From: JAJDXO01 sp965207535
Lineage (GTDB): Bacteria > Pseudomonadota > Alphaproteobacteria > Rhodospirillales > UBA2165
Length of the DNA stretch: 64,000 nucleotides
Direction of reading: 5' to 3'
Assembly (NCBI GenBank): GCA_965207535.1
Contig: CBDBMR010000005.1
Location: 102,170-166,169, forward strand
Shown: positions 43,946-52,517 of the stretch, in pieces
Layout: each line of letters opens with the position of its first letter
How positions within the stretch are numbered: the first letter of the stretch is position 1
The notes under the pieces: model-generated
Database searches by the model: none
Told to the model about the DNA's origin: nothing
What the model saw: only the letters and a program-made list of their open reading frames with translations
Program-made: the position numbers and the translations under genes

Positions 43946-45081
43946 TGCCCATCTCGGAACCCGCCCTGACGATCGGTATCGAGGAGGAGTATCTTCTCGT
44001 CGAGCGCGACAGCCGCGACCTTGCCAAAAATCCGCCGGGAGAAATGTTCGAGGAATGCGAGGCGCGGCTCCAGAACCTAGTCAAGCCGGAGTTCCTGAAG
44101 TCCCAGATCGAGGTGGCGACCGATGTCTGTGCCTCCATTGCCGAGGCGCGCCGGGAACTGGGCGAACTGCGCTCCACCATCGCCGAGGTCGCCGACAAGT
44201 TTGACCTCGCCCCCATCGCCGCCTCCACCCATCCCTTTGCCCGTTGGGAACACCAGGTCCACACCGACAAGGACCGCTACAATTCGCTCGCCCGGGACCT
44301 TCAAGCGGTCGCCCGGCGGCTAGTGATCTGCGGCATGCACGTCCACGTCTGCGTCGAAGACGACGATCTTCGGATCGATTTGATGAGCCAGGCCGCCTAT
44401 TTCCTGCCCCATTTGATGGCTCTCTCCACCTCGTCGCCGTTCTGGGGAGGCGAGAAGACCGGCCTGATGTCGTACCGGCTGTGCGTCTGGGACGAATTGC
44501 CGCGGACCGGCTTGCCGGAGCGTTTCGACTCCTACGGCGAGTATCTCCGGCATGTGAATGTCATGATAGACGCCGGACTCATCGAGGACGCGACGATGAT
44601 CTGGTGGGATATCCGGCCGAGCGCCCGGTTCCCGACCCTCGAGATGCGAATCAGCGACATCTGCACCCGAATCGAGGACACGATCACCATCGCGGCCTTC
44701 TATGTCTGCATCATCCGCATGCTCTATCGCCTTCGCAGCTCCAATCAGCGCTGGCGCAGCTATTCCAATATGCTGGTCGCGGAGAATCGCTGGCGCGCCC
44801 ATCGGTTCGGTCTGGATGAAGGCCTAGTGGATTTCGGAAAGGGCTCGCTTGTTCCTTTTGCCGATCTCATCGAGGAATTGCTGGAACTGATCCGCGAGGA
44901 TGCCGAGGCTCTCGGCTGCGTCGCCGAGGTGGAACATGCCCGGACGATCATCGCGCGCGGCACCAGCGCCCACCGGCAGATCGCCACGTTCGACGATGCC
45001 GTCGGCGCGGGCGCGTCCCCGGAAGAGGCCCTCCGCGCCGTCGTCGACGACCTGATCGAGCAGACCGCCGCAGGACTTTAG
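43945..45081 (+). CDS. Carboxylate-amine ligase, GCS2 family (YbdK-like)
   Basis: The 378-residue protein belongs to the GCS2 glutamate-cysteine ligase family: TIGIEEEYLLVERDSRDL at the N-terminus, HPFARWEHQV, GMHVHVCVED and WWDIRPSARFPTLEMRI. Such enzymes join glutamate to an amine in an ATP-dependent reaction. YbdK-type members have weak gamma-glutamylcysteine ligase activity and unclear true substrates. It starts in a TGATG overlap with the amidohydrolase gene, so the pair probably works in one pathway. Confidence 0.9.
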   Translation: MPISEPALTIGIEEEYLLVERDSRDLAKNPPGEMFEECEARLQNLVKPEFLKSQIEVATDVCASIAEARRELGELRSTIAEVADKFDLAPIAASTHPFARWEHQVHTDKDRYNSLARDLQAVARRLVICGMHVHVCVEDDDLRIDLMSQAAYFLPHLMALSTSSPFWGGEKTGLMSYRLCVWDELPRTGLPERFDSYGEYLRHVNVMIDAGLIEDATMIWWDIRPSARFPTLEMRISDICTRIEDTITIAAFYVCIIRMLYRLRSSNQRWRSYSNMLVAENRWRAHRFGLDEGLVDFGKGSLVPFADLIEELLELIREDAEALGCVAEVEHARTIIARGTSAHRQIATFDDAVGAGASPEEALRAVVDDLIEQTAAGL

Positions 45082-45163
45082 AGCGCCCCCCGGTCGGGTC
45101 TTGCCCGGCCCGCCCTGCCGTGGCAAATCTCCGGGTTCAAACGACACCCAAGAGGAGACACCC

Positions 45164-45409
45164 ATGGCCGATGTTGGCGGAATTGCGGCTGAACGATTGC
45201 GGTCCTTCGTCGAGCGGATCGAACGGCTGGAAGAAGAAAAAGCAGCGCTCGGCGCCGACGTCCGGGAGGTTTATTCCGAAGCCAAAAGCGTCGGATTCGA
45301 TTCCAAGATCATCCGGCAGGTCATCCGTCTCCGGAAGCTGGACGGCAGCGACCGGCGCGAGCAGGAGGAACTCCTCGACCTCTACAAGACCGCCCTCGGC
45401 ATGGACTAG
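45164..45409 (+). CDS. GapR family DNA-binding domain-containing protein (DUF2312)
   Basis: The 81-residue protein matches DUF2312/GapR: AAERLRSFVERIERLEEEKA, VREVYSEAKSVGFDSKIIRQ and the C-terminal LLDLYKTALGMD. GapR is a nucleoid-associated protein of alphaproteobacteria that binds overtwisted, AT-rich DNA and is important in Caulobacter. AGAGGAG lies upstream of the ATG. The stop codon TAG is inside the CTAG boundary of the MITE copy that follows. Confidence 0.92.
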   Translation: MADVGGIAAERLRSFVERIERLEEEKAALGADVREVYSEAKSVGFDSKIIRQVIRLRKLDGSDRREQEELLDLYKTALGMD

Positions 45410-45546
45410 ATCGGGTCATGTTTTGACGGAACCACGGCGCGGTTTCGTCAAAACATGTGAATTCGATCTATTTCAATAGTGTAGAGCCGATTCACATGGA
45501 TTGTCGGCATCGCAAAGCGATTCCGACAAACCATGATCGGCCCTAG
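45406..45546 (+). repeat. 141-bp MITE-like element, copy 3
   Basis: Same orientation as copy 1. Its left CTAG contains the GapR stop codon and its right CTAG contains the stop codon of the convergent SDR gene. This is as if the element had inserted at a single CTAG shared by both genes and duplicated it. Confidence 0.87.
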
Positions 45547-46247
45547 AATTTCTCCACCCACGGCCGCACCTCGATCTCCCAGGACCACGAACTGCGGTGC
45601 TGGCGATGCAGATGCAGATAGGTCTCGGCGATTGCGTCGGGCTCGAGCCACGCATCCTCGCCCCGGTCGCCCCCTTGGGTCCGTCCGCGGTCCGGGTTGG
45701 CGATGCCGCCGTCGACCACCACGTGGCCCACGTGAATGTTCTCGGGGTGAAGTTCCCGCGCCATGCTTTGCGCCAGCCCGCGAAGGCCGAATTTTCCCAT
45801 GGCGAAGGTGGCCGACTGCGGAAAGCCCTTGACCCCGGCCGACGCGCCGGTAAGCAGGATCGTCCCCTTCCCGGCGTCGAGCATCCGCCTGGCCGCCTGC
45901 TGGGCGACCAGGAAGCCGCCGAACGCCGTGGTCAGGATCGCCTGGCCGACCTCCTGGGGATCAAGCTCGACGAGCGGTCCCCGCACCCGGGCGCTGGCGT
46001 TGAACACCACGATGTCGGGCGTGCCGAAATCCGCATCGACCCCCTCGAAAAGCGCGGCAACCGACGCCGCGTCCGCGGTGTCGCAGGTGTAGGATTTGCC
46101 GTCCACTTCGGCGGTCAGGCCGGCCAGCTTGTCGGTATTTCTGGCCGCCAGAGCGACCTTCATGCCTTCCTTGTGGAACAACCGTGCCAGCGACGCGCTC
46201 AGCCCCGACCCGGCGCCGACGATAACGGCGATCTCGTTTTCACTCAT
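45543..46247 (-). CDS. SDR-family protein with Phe at the catalytic Tyr position
   Basis: The 234-residue SDR has a cofactor site reading VGAGSGLSASLARLF (the usual TGxxxGxG is altered). At the YxxxK position it reads FAMGK in SATFAMGKFGLRGLAQ. Serine is present in LLTGASAG. The F-x-x-x-K form suggests reduced or different catalysis, although related proteins with FAMGKF are, as I recall, not rare. The TAG stop lies in the MITE boundary. Confidence 0.87.
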   Translation of the reverse strand: MSENEIAVIVGAGSGLSASLARLFHKEGMKVALAARNTDKLAGLTAEVDGKSYTCDTADAASVAALFEGVDADFGTPDIVVFNASARVRGPLVELDPQEVGQAILTTAFGGFLVAQQAARRMLDAGKGTILLTGASAGVKGFPQSATFAMGKFGLRGLAQSMARELHPENIHVGHVVVDGGIANPDRGRTQGGDRGEDAWLEPDAIAETYLHLHRQHRSSWSWEIEVRPWVEKF

Positions 46248-46375
46248 GTGTACCTCTTGAACTGGCGTACGGCGGACCGCCGCCCCGTTTGAACTGGTTC
46301 AACGATATCTGTCGCGGCCGGTATTCTTCAAGACCCAGAACAGCCCGCCGGCACGGGGGTGTTGGGGATCACGGG

Positions 46376-47443
46376 CTACCGGGCGAAGACCCGGCCAAAC
46401 CTGTTTGCCGTGAAATCCTCGAAATCGACCTGCTCCTGGCGGACAAAACCGGATGCCGGCAGGCGGCTATCGCGATGCAGATCGACCATGGCACAAATGG
46501 CCGAGGCGGTTGTCAACTGGATCGCGCTCCACGGCACCCCATCGTCGCCGCCATAGATCTTTTTGGCGTAGGATTCCTGGGTCAGACGGCCGTCCTTGAT
46601 CCCCCGGACGGTGACGAAGATCACAACCACATCCTGCATGGTGACCGGGACCCCATGCTCGATGACGTCCTTGAACACGTCGCGCCGATTGCAGAGGTTG
46701 AGGTCTTCGGCGAGCATCTTGATCATGTCGCGGTGACCGGGGTAGCGGACGGTCTTGTAGTTCAGATTCTCGACCTTGCCCTCGAGGGTGTCGCACAGGC
46801 TGCCGATGCCGCCCGAGGTGCTGAATGCTTCGTAATGCACGCCGTCCAGGGAAAACTCCTCGAGCCCTTCCAGCGGAATAACCTCGCGGCGTTCACCGTC
46901 GTGGATCGTGTCGCAAAGATTGCAGTACTCGTTGATCAGTCCGTCGGTGCTCCAGGTGAGGTTGTATTTGAGAGCATTGTCGGGGAACTGCGGCAACGCA
47001 CCGACCCGGAGCTTCACGTCCTGGGGCTCGTCGAACTGCTGCACCAGATGGTGGGCGGCGATGGCGATGAACCCGGGCGCCAGACCGCACTGAGGAACGA
47101 AGACCATCCCGGCGCCATTGGAGAGTTCCGAGATCATCCGGGCCGTCCGGACGTCTTCGGTGGGGTCGAAGTAATGAACGCCAGCCTCGCGGGCGAATTC
47201 CGCCACCCTGAGATCGAGAAAGTACGGGAGCGTGCTGACCACGACGTCCCGGCCGGACAGGGCGCTCTGAAGGTCCCGGTCGTCGCTCACATCGACGCCA
47301 GCCAGGGCGATTCCGTCGCCGATCAACCCCTCCGGGACCGCGGCCTTGTCAGCCAGCGTAACGGCGTAGTCGCCGGTTTCAGCCAGCATCCGCGCGACCG
47401 CAATGCCGATCTTGCCGGCGCCCAGCACCAGAGTATTGGTCAT
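46376..47443 (-). CDS. Saccharopine dehydrogenase NADP-binding-domain family protein
   Basis: The 355-residue protein starts with a Rossmann motif, TLVLGAGKIGIAVARMLAE, and has STLPYFLDLRVAEFAREAGV and CGLAPGFIAIAAHHL, as in the saccharopine dehydrogenase/lysine 6-dehydrogenase family. Which amino acid or imine it acts on cannot be stated. It follows the TPR gene by 12 bases on the same strand and may be in the glc transcript. Confidence 0.87.
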   Translation of the reverse strand: MTNTLVLGAGKIGIAVARMLAETGDYAVTLADKAAVPEGLIGDGIALAGVDVSDDRDLQSALSGRDVVVSTLPYFLDLRVAEFAREAGVHYFDPTEDVRTARMISELSNGAGMVFVPQCGLAPGFIAIAAHHLVQQFDEPQDVKLRVGALPQFPDNALKYNLTWSTDGLINEYCNLCDTIHDGERREVIPLEGLEEFSLDGVHYEAFSTSGGIGSLCDTLEGKVENLNYKTVRYPGHRDMIKMLAEDLNLCNRRDVFKDVIEHGVPVTMQDVVVIFVTVRGIKDGRLTQESYAKKIYGGDDGVPWSAIQLTTASAICAMVDLHRDSRLPASGFVRQEQVDFEDFTANRFGRVFAR

Positions 47444-47455
47444 CGCATCGGCCCG

Positions 47456-48076
47456 TCAGGTTTCATCGCCCCTGGGATCGCCTCTGAGGATATCACGTAG
47501 CCGCTGCACATGGGCCCGGGCGCCCGCCGCATTGGGATGAATTTTCAATACCTCCTTGAACGCGCGAAGCGCCGCTTCCGGCCGGTCGAGGGCCATGTTG
47601 ATCAGGCCGAGGCCGGAAAGCGCGCCGAAGTGCCTGGGCTCCAGCGCCAGCGTCCGGGCGATGTCCCTCACCGACGCATCGAAGTTCTTCATCAGGTAGT
47701 GAACCGTCGCGCGCTTGTTCCAGCCTTCCGCGAAGCCCGGCGCCTCCCGGGTCACCCGGTCGAAGAACGCGAGAGCGGCACCAAACCGTCCGCCGTTCAT
47801 GGCGGCGATACCGCGCGCCATGACCGCCTCCAGCTTCGCATCCTTGGGCTCCAGCCAAATCCGCCAGATGGCGGCCTCGAGGGAGCGCGCCTCGGCCGCA
47901 TCCGCGGTTACCGCCAACCGGCCGAAGAGGATGTCGAGGCGGCCGTCCTCCTGATCGGCCAGCGCCGAACCCGGCGGCCCGCTCATAAGGAACACCGCCA
48001 GGAAAACCGCCAGAAGGGTAACGATCACCCAATGCCGGAGCGGGCGCATCCCCCGATCATCCGGGGACCGGCTCAT
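47456..48076 (-). CDS. Exported TPR-repeat protein
   Basis: The protein of about 206 residues has a signal peptide (RPLRHWVIVTLLAVFLAVFL, then PPGSALA). It is followed by about four TPR-like helix pairs, for example GRFGAALAFFDRVTREAPGF, NKRATVHYLMKNFDASVRD and PEAALRAFKEVLKIHPNA. It is likely periplasmic or membrane-anchored and acts in protein-protein contacts. Starts at 48076 (MSRSP) and 48049 (MRPLR) are both possible; the shorter gives the cleaner signal peptide. It lies between glcF and the saccharopine-type gene. Confidence 0.82.
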   Translation of the reverse strand: MSRSPDDRGMRPLRHWVIVTLLAVFLAVFLMSGPPGSALADQEDGRLDILFGRLAVTADAAEARSLEAAIWRIWLEPKDAKLEAVMARGIAAMNGGRFGAALAFFDRVTREAPGFAEGWNKRATVHYLMKNFDASVRDIARTLALEPRHFGALSGLGLINMALDRPEAALRAFKEVLKIHPNAAGARAHVQRLRDILRGDPRGDET

Positions 48077-48099
48077 AGGCCAAATTGCGGCGCCCGCGG

Positions 48100-49395
48100 T
48101 CACAATCGGCGCGGGTCGGGCCCGCCGGTCGCCCAGTCGAGCAGCTCGACCGTATGAAAGACGTCGAGCCCGCCCTTCTGGCGCAAATGGTGCAGGCAGC
48201 CGATGTTGCCGGTGGCGACGACCTCGGCTTGGGTCCCGCGAATGGCGTCGATTTTCCGGGCCGCGAGCGCGTCGGCGATTTCGGGCTGGAAGATGTTGTA
48301 GCTGCCGGCCGATCCGCAGCAATGGGTCTCGGCCAGTTCGCCCACCCGGAACCCGGCCGCCGTCAGGAGCGCCCGGGGCTGAGCGGTAATCCCCTGGCCG
48401 TTCTTGAGCGAGCAGGCATCCTGGTAGGCGACCGCCGGCAGGGGGCCTTGCGCCGGCTCGCCCAGGTCCGGTTCGCCCATGCCGGGTTCGCCGAGGCCCA
48501 GTTCGCCGAGAATCTCCGAAATATCCCGCGTCAGGCCCGAGATCCGCCGCGCCTCGTCCGTATCGGCCATGTGGCCGTAATCCTTCACCACGGTTCCGCA
48601 GCCGGCCGCGTTGGTGACGATGGCGTCGACCCCGCCCGCCTCGATCTCCCGGCGCCAGGCGGCCAGATTGGCCTCCAGGGACCGGCCCGCGGCCTTCTCG
48701 TCGCCGAGATGATGGGTCAGCGCGCCGCAGCAGCCGGTGTTCTCCGCCACCACCACCTCACAGCCCAGCCGGTTGAGCAGCCGGATCGTCGCATCGTTGA
48801 TATTGGGCCGCAGCACGTCCTGCACGCACCCCGGCAGCAGAAGCACCCGCATCCGGCGCGCGCCGTCGGCCGGATAGGTCCGGCCCATCCGATCGTCCGG
48901 CTTCGGCGGAAGATTTGCCGGCGCGAGGTCCAGCATGGCCCGGACCTTGTTCCCGAGCATTCCGGCGAAAGGCCGCGCCAATCCCGACCATTTGAGCGCC
49001 AGGCGGGCCCGGCCGGGATGGGGCAGGATCATCGAAACGGCGCGGCGCAGCAGCCGCTCGAACCAGGGCCTGGTGTAATTCTTCTCGATATGAACCCGCG
49101 CGCTGTCCACATAGTGCTGATAGTGCACCCCGGACGGACAGGCGTTCATGCAGGCGAGGCACGACAGGCAGCGGTCCACGTGATGCACGATTTCGTCCGC
49201 CGGCCGCCCGCCCGCCTGCAGCATGTCCTTGATCATGTAGATGCGTCCGCGCGGGCTGTCCCGCTCGTCGCCGAGCAGCGCGTAGGTCGGGCAGGCCGAC
49301 AGGCAGAACCCGCAATGAACGCAGTTCCGGAGGATGGCGTTGGCCTCCATGATTGCGGGTTCGGCGAGTTGGGCCTCGGTGAAACTGGTCTGCAT
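48100..49395 (-). CDS. glcF: Glycolate oxidase iron-sulfur subunit
   Basis: The 431-residue protein has two 4Fe-4S motifs at the N-terminus (CVHCGFCLSACPTY and CLSCLACMNACPSGVHY) and two CCG-type domains downstream (NTGCCGALTHH and CGSAGSYN). It takes electrons from GlcD/GlcE during glycolate oxidation to glyoxylate. Unusual: about residues 290-315 contain a low-complexity GEP repeat (LGELGLGEPGMGEPDLGEPA) that standard GlcF lacks. glcF follows glcE by three bases. Confidence 0.94.
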   Translation of the reverse strand: MQTSFTEAQLAEPAIMEANAILRNCVHCGFCLSACPTYALLGDERDSPRGRIYMIKDMLQAGGRPADEIVHHVDRCLSCLACMNACPSGVHYQHYVDSARVHIEKNYTRPWFERLLRRAVSMILPHPGRARLALKWSGLARPFAGMLGNKVRAMLDLAPANLPPKPDDRMGRTYPADGARRMRVLLLPGCVQDVLRPNINDATIRLLNRLGCEVVVAENTGCCGALTHHLGDEKAAGRSLEANLAAWRREIEAGGVDAIVTNAAGCGTVVKDYGHMADTDEARRISGLTRDISEILGELGLGEPGMGEPDLGEPAQGPLPAVAYQDACSLKNGQGITAQPRALLTAAGFRVGELAETHCCGSAGSYNIFQPEIADALAARKIDAIRGTQAEVVATGNIGCLHHLRQKGGLDVFHTVELLDWATGGPDPRRL

Positions 49396-49398
49396 GGC

Positions 49399-50589
49399 TC
49401 AGATTCCCGGATACATCCGGCCCGGATTCAAGACGTGCTCCGGATCGAAGCTTTCCTTGATCCGGGCCGACAAGGCGGCCACCCCGGCGGGAAGCTCCTC
49501 GAAGACGGCGACGCCGCTGCGGACCGAGGCGGGCGCTCTCATCAGCGTGGCGTGTCCCCCATCGGCGCGCGGCGGGGGCGGCGCCCCGTCATTGGACGCC
49601 GGCGCCGAAATCCACACCAGCCCCCCGCCCCAGTCGGTGTAATACTCGGCTTCGGGCGGCGGCGCATAGGGGCCTGCCGGCGGCACCGAGACGCGCCAGA
49701 TCAGATTTTCGCTTTGCGGCAGCAGGGGATGAACGTCCCGGATTTCGGCCCATAGGGTCCTGGAGCGCGCGGTGTGAAGTTCCTCGGTCTCCCCGTACTC
49801 GCCCAGCAGCTTTCTCAGGGCTTCCGTCCGGGCGATGACCGACGGCTCGGGGCCCTCGATCCGGAGCGCCGTGGCCGCGGTTCCCCCGCCGTTGACGTAA
49901 TCGACCGCCGAGCGCGCCGCCGCGCCCGCCGGCAGGTGCGCCGCGCCGCTGACATCCGAGGGGCTGTTGAGGGCCGCCGACATGGCCTTCCGCGCATCTT
50001 CGCCGGAGAGGCCGAACACCAGGACGGTGCGCACCTTCTCCGGCGCCGGGAGAACCTTGACGGTGATGTCCGACATCACCGCCAGGGTGCCGAAGGACCC
50101 GGCGATGAGCTTGGAGAGGTCGAAGCCGGTCACGTTCTTCACCACCCGCCCGCCGGACTTGAAGGTCTCGCCCCGGCCGCTGACGGCGGTGAAACCCAGC
50201 AGATGATCCCGCGCCGCGCCGGCCTGAATGCGCCGGGGCCCCGCGAGGTTGCAGGCGATCACGCCGCCGAAGGTCCCTTCTCCCGCGGCGGCGCCATAGA
50301 GCGGCGCCCAGTCCGGCGGCTCGAAGGCCAGATGCTGGTTCCGCGCCGCCAACGCTTCGTTGATTTCGCTGATCGGCGTGCCCGCCGCCGCCGAGAGGAC
50401 CAGCTCCTCCGGCTCATAGAGGTGGATGCCCCTGACGCCGCTCAGGTCCAACTCCTGTTCCGCCTGTACCGGCCGGCCCCAGCCGCGCTTGGTGGCGTGG
50501 CCCCGAACCTCCATCGGGATGCCGTCGGCCAGCGCGCCGGCAACCGCCGCCTGGATTTCGCCGTGATCGCTGGGCGTCAGGACGCTCAC
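49399..50589 (-). CDS. glcE: Glycolate oxidase FAD-binding subunit
   Basis: The 396-residue protein has the FAD_binding_4 domain with GAAAGEGTFGGVIACNLAGP and SGGRVVKNVTGFDLSKLIAG, the GlcE signatures. A proline/alanine-rich stretch lies before the C-terminal GVAALSARIKESFDPEHVLNP. It is a partner of GlcD and GlcF. The gaps to neighbours are three bases on both sides, so the three genes are one operon. Confidence 0.95.
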   Translation of the reverse strand: MSVLTPSDHGEIQAAVAGALADGIPMEVRGHATKRGWGRPVQAEQELDLSGVRGIHLYEPEELVLSAAAGTPISEINEALAARNQHLAFEPPDWAPLYGAAAGEGTFGGVIACNLAGPRRIQAGAARDHLLGFTAVSGRGETFKSGGRVVKNVTGFDLSKLIAGSFGTLAVMSDITVKVLPAPEKVRTVLVFGLSGEDARKAMSAALNSPSDVSGAAHLPAGAAARSAVDYVNGGGTAATALRIEGPEPSVIARTEALRKLLGEYGETEELHTARSRTLWAEIRDVHPLLPQSENLIWRVSVPPAGPYAPPPEAEYYTDWGGGLVWISAPASNDGAPPPPRADGGHATLMRAPASVRSGVAVFEELPAGVAALSARIKESFDPEHVLNPGRMYPGI

Positions 50590-50592
50590 CGG

Positions 50593-52092
50593 TCAGAACC
50601 GGGGAATGTCGGGGAAACGGGTTTCGCCGTGATGCACGTGCACCCGGCCGAGTTCCGCGCACCGGTGGAGGGTCGGGAACACCTTGCCCGGATTGAGCAG
50701 GCTGTCCGGGTCGAAGGCGCATTTGACCCGCTGCTGCTGCTTCAGGTCGTCCTCGGTGAACATGGCGCCCATCAGGTCGCGCTTCTCGACGCCGACCCCG
50801 TGCTCGCCGGTGAGCACGCCGCCCACCTCGACGCACAGCCTGAGAATTTCGGCGCCGAACTCTTCGGCCGCCGCCAGTTCGCCGGGCTCGTTGGCGTCAT
50901 ACATGATCAGAGGATGGAGGTTGCCGTCGCCGGCGTGGAAGACGTTGGCCACCCCGAGACCGTACTTTTCCGAAAGCTCGGAGATGCGGGTCAGCACTTC
51001 GGGCAGACGCGCCCTGGGAATGGTGCCGTCCATGCAGTAGTAATCCGGCGTGATCCGTCCCACCGCCGGAAAAGCGGCCTTGCGCCCGGCCCAGAAATTC
51101 TCCCGCTCCTCGTCGTTTTCGGAGATGCGGAAATAGCCGGCGCCGGCCCCCTCGGCGATCTCCCTGACCCGGCCGATGAGGTAGTCGACCTCCGCCGCCG
51201 GCCCGTCCAGTTCGACGATCAGCAGCGCCTCCACGTCGAGGGGGTAGCCTGCGTGCACGAACTCCTCCGTCGCCGCGATGGCCGGGCGGTCCATCATCTC
51301 CATGCCGCCGGGAATGATGCCTGCGCCGATCACCGCGCCGACGCAGTCGCCGGCGGCGGCCGCACTATCGAACCCGATGAGCGCCGCCCGGGCGGTTTCC
51401 GGTTTCCTCAGGATCCGGACCGTCACTTCGGTGATCACGCCCAGCAAGCCTTCCGAGCCGTTGATCAGGCCGAGGATGTCGTAGCCGCCGGAATCCAGAT
51501 GCTTGCCGCCGAGACGGATGATCTCGCCGTCCATCATCACCATCTCGACGCCCAGCACGTTGTTGGTGGTGAGGCCGTATTTCAGGCAATGCACGCCGCC
51601 CGAATTCTCGGCCACGTTGCCGCCGATGGAACAGACGATCTGGCTCGACGGATCGGGGGCGTAATGGAACCCGTCGGCCGCCACCGCTTCGGAGATGGCG
51701 AGGTTGGTGACGCCCGGCTGGGTCACGACGCAGCGGTTGGCATAGTCGACATCGAGGATGCGGTTGAACTTGCCGAGGCCCAGCATCACCGCGTCCGCCA
51801 GCGGCAGCGCGCCGCCCGACAGCGAGGTGCCCGAGCCCCGGGCCACCACCTTGGTGCCGGTCTCGTGACAGTATGCGAGGATGTCGGATACCTGCTCCGT
51901 GGTCTCCGGCAGCACCACCACCATGGGAAGCTGCCGGTAGGCCGACAGGCCGTCGCACTCGTAGGCCGACAGGGTGTTGGCGTCGTCGATCACCCCGTCG
52001 CCCAGGGGCCCGGGGGGGACGATCTCCCTGAGCCTGGCGACGATCTCCTGGCGGCGCGCGAGGGTCGCCTGATCGGGTGCCGGCATTTTCAT
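50593..52092 (-). CDS. glcD: Glycolate oxidase catalytic subunit
   Basis: The 499-residue flavoprotein has the FAD motif KVVARGSGTSLSGGALPLAD and C-terminal GIGVANVFHAGDGNLHPLI-type (GVANVFHAGDGNLHPLIMY) and TGEHGVGVEKRDLM motifs, characteristic of GlcD. Length equals E. coli GlcD. The start at 52092 (MKMPAPDQ) is the family start; 14 extra codons upstream are not conserved in kind. glcDEF allow glycolate to be used as a carbon source or detoxified. Confidence 0.96.
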   Translation of the reverse strand: MKMPAPDQATLARRQEIVARLREIVPPGPLGDGVIDDANTLSAYECDGLSAYRQLPMVVVLPETTEQVSDILAYCHETGTKVVARGSGTSLSGGALPLADAVMLGLGKFNRILDVDYANRCVVTQPGVTNLAISEAVAADGFHYAPDPSSQIVCSIGGNVAENSGGVHCLKYGLTTNNVLGVEMVMMDGEIIRLGGKHLDSGGYDILGLINGSEGLLGVITEVTVRILRKPETARAALIGFDSAAAAGDCVGAVIGAGIIPGGMEMMDRPAIAATEEFVHAGYPLDVEALLIVELDGPAAEVDYLIGRVREIAEGAGAGYFRISENDEERENFWAGRKAAFPAVGRITPDYYCMDGTIPRARLPEVLTRISELSEKYGLGVANVFHAGDGNLHPLIMYDANEPGELAAAEEFGAEILRLCVEVGGVLTGEHGVGVEKRDLMGAMFTEDDLKQQQRVKCAFDPDSLLNPGKVFPTLHRCAELGRVHVHHGETRFPDIPRF

Positions 52093-52125
52093 GACGCCGC
52101 CAGTGTAGAAAGGTTGCGGGGTTCT

Positions 52126-52155
52126 AAAAAGCAAAACCGCGCCCGGCGGGCGCGG
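52126..52155 (-). terminator. Intrinsic terminator of rpmJ
   Basis: On the minus strand CCGCGCCCG pairs with CGGGCGCGG and is followed by TTTTGCTTTTT. It starts about 40 bases after the rpmJ stop, just ahead of glcD. Confidence 0.75.
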
Positions 52156-52195
52156 CCGCGATTTCCGCGTCGGGCCGCCGAATGCGGGGCAGGGT

Positions 52196-52321
52196 TTAGC
52201 CTTGGCGGGCCTTGAACCTGGGGTTGCGCTTGTTGATCACGTACAGGCGGCCGCGGCGGCGCACCACGCGGCAGCCCTTTTCCCGCAGCTTCGCCGACTT
52301 GAGCGAGTTTCGTACCTTCAT
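52196..52321 (-). CDS. rpmJ: 50S ribosomal protein L36, 41-residue form
   Basis: A 41-residue, strongly basic protein, MKVRNSLKSAKLREKGCRVV then RRRGRLYVINKRNPRFKARQ G, is a full L36 of the longer, alternative type. It has only one cysteine (Cys17), so it lacks the four-ligand zinc site of the 37-residue form. It is common in alphaproteobacteria. It is followed by its own terminator. Confidence 0.96.
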   Translation of the reverse strand: MKVRNSLKSAKLREKGCRVVRRRGRLYVINKRNPRFKARQG

Positions 52322-52517
52322 GATCGCACCCGATGGTCAGATCGAACGCGCCGCCCTTGGTCTGTCCCGGGGATTGTCCGGGGGACCGTCCGGGCGGCGA
52401 AGTCGCGGGAACATAAGGGCCGGGTACGCCCGTGTCAACGTCCCCGCCGGCCATATTTCCCGAATTGCCTAAGCCGCCCGTTTGGGGTGAAATGGGGTCA
52501 ACGGAGAGGAGATTCAA

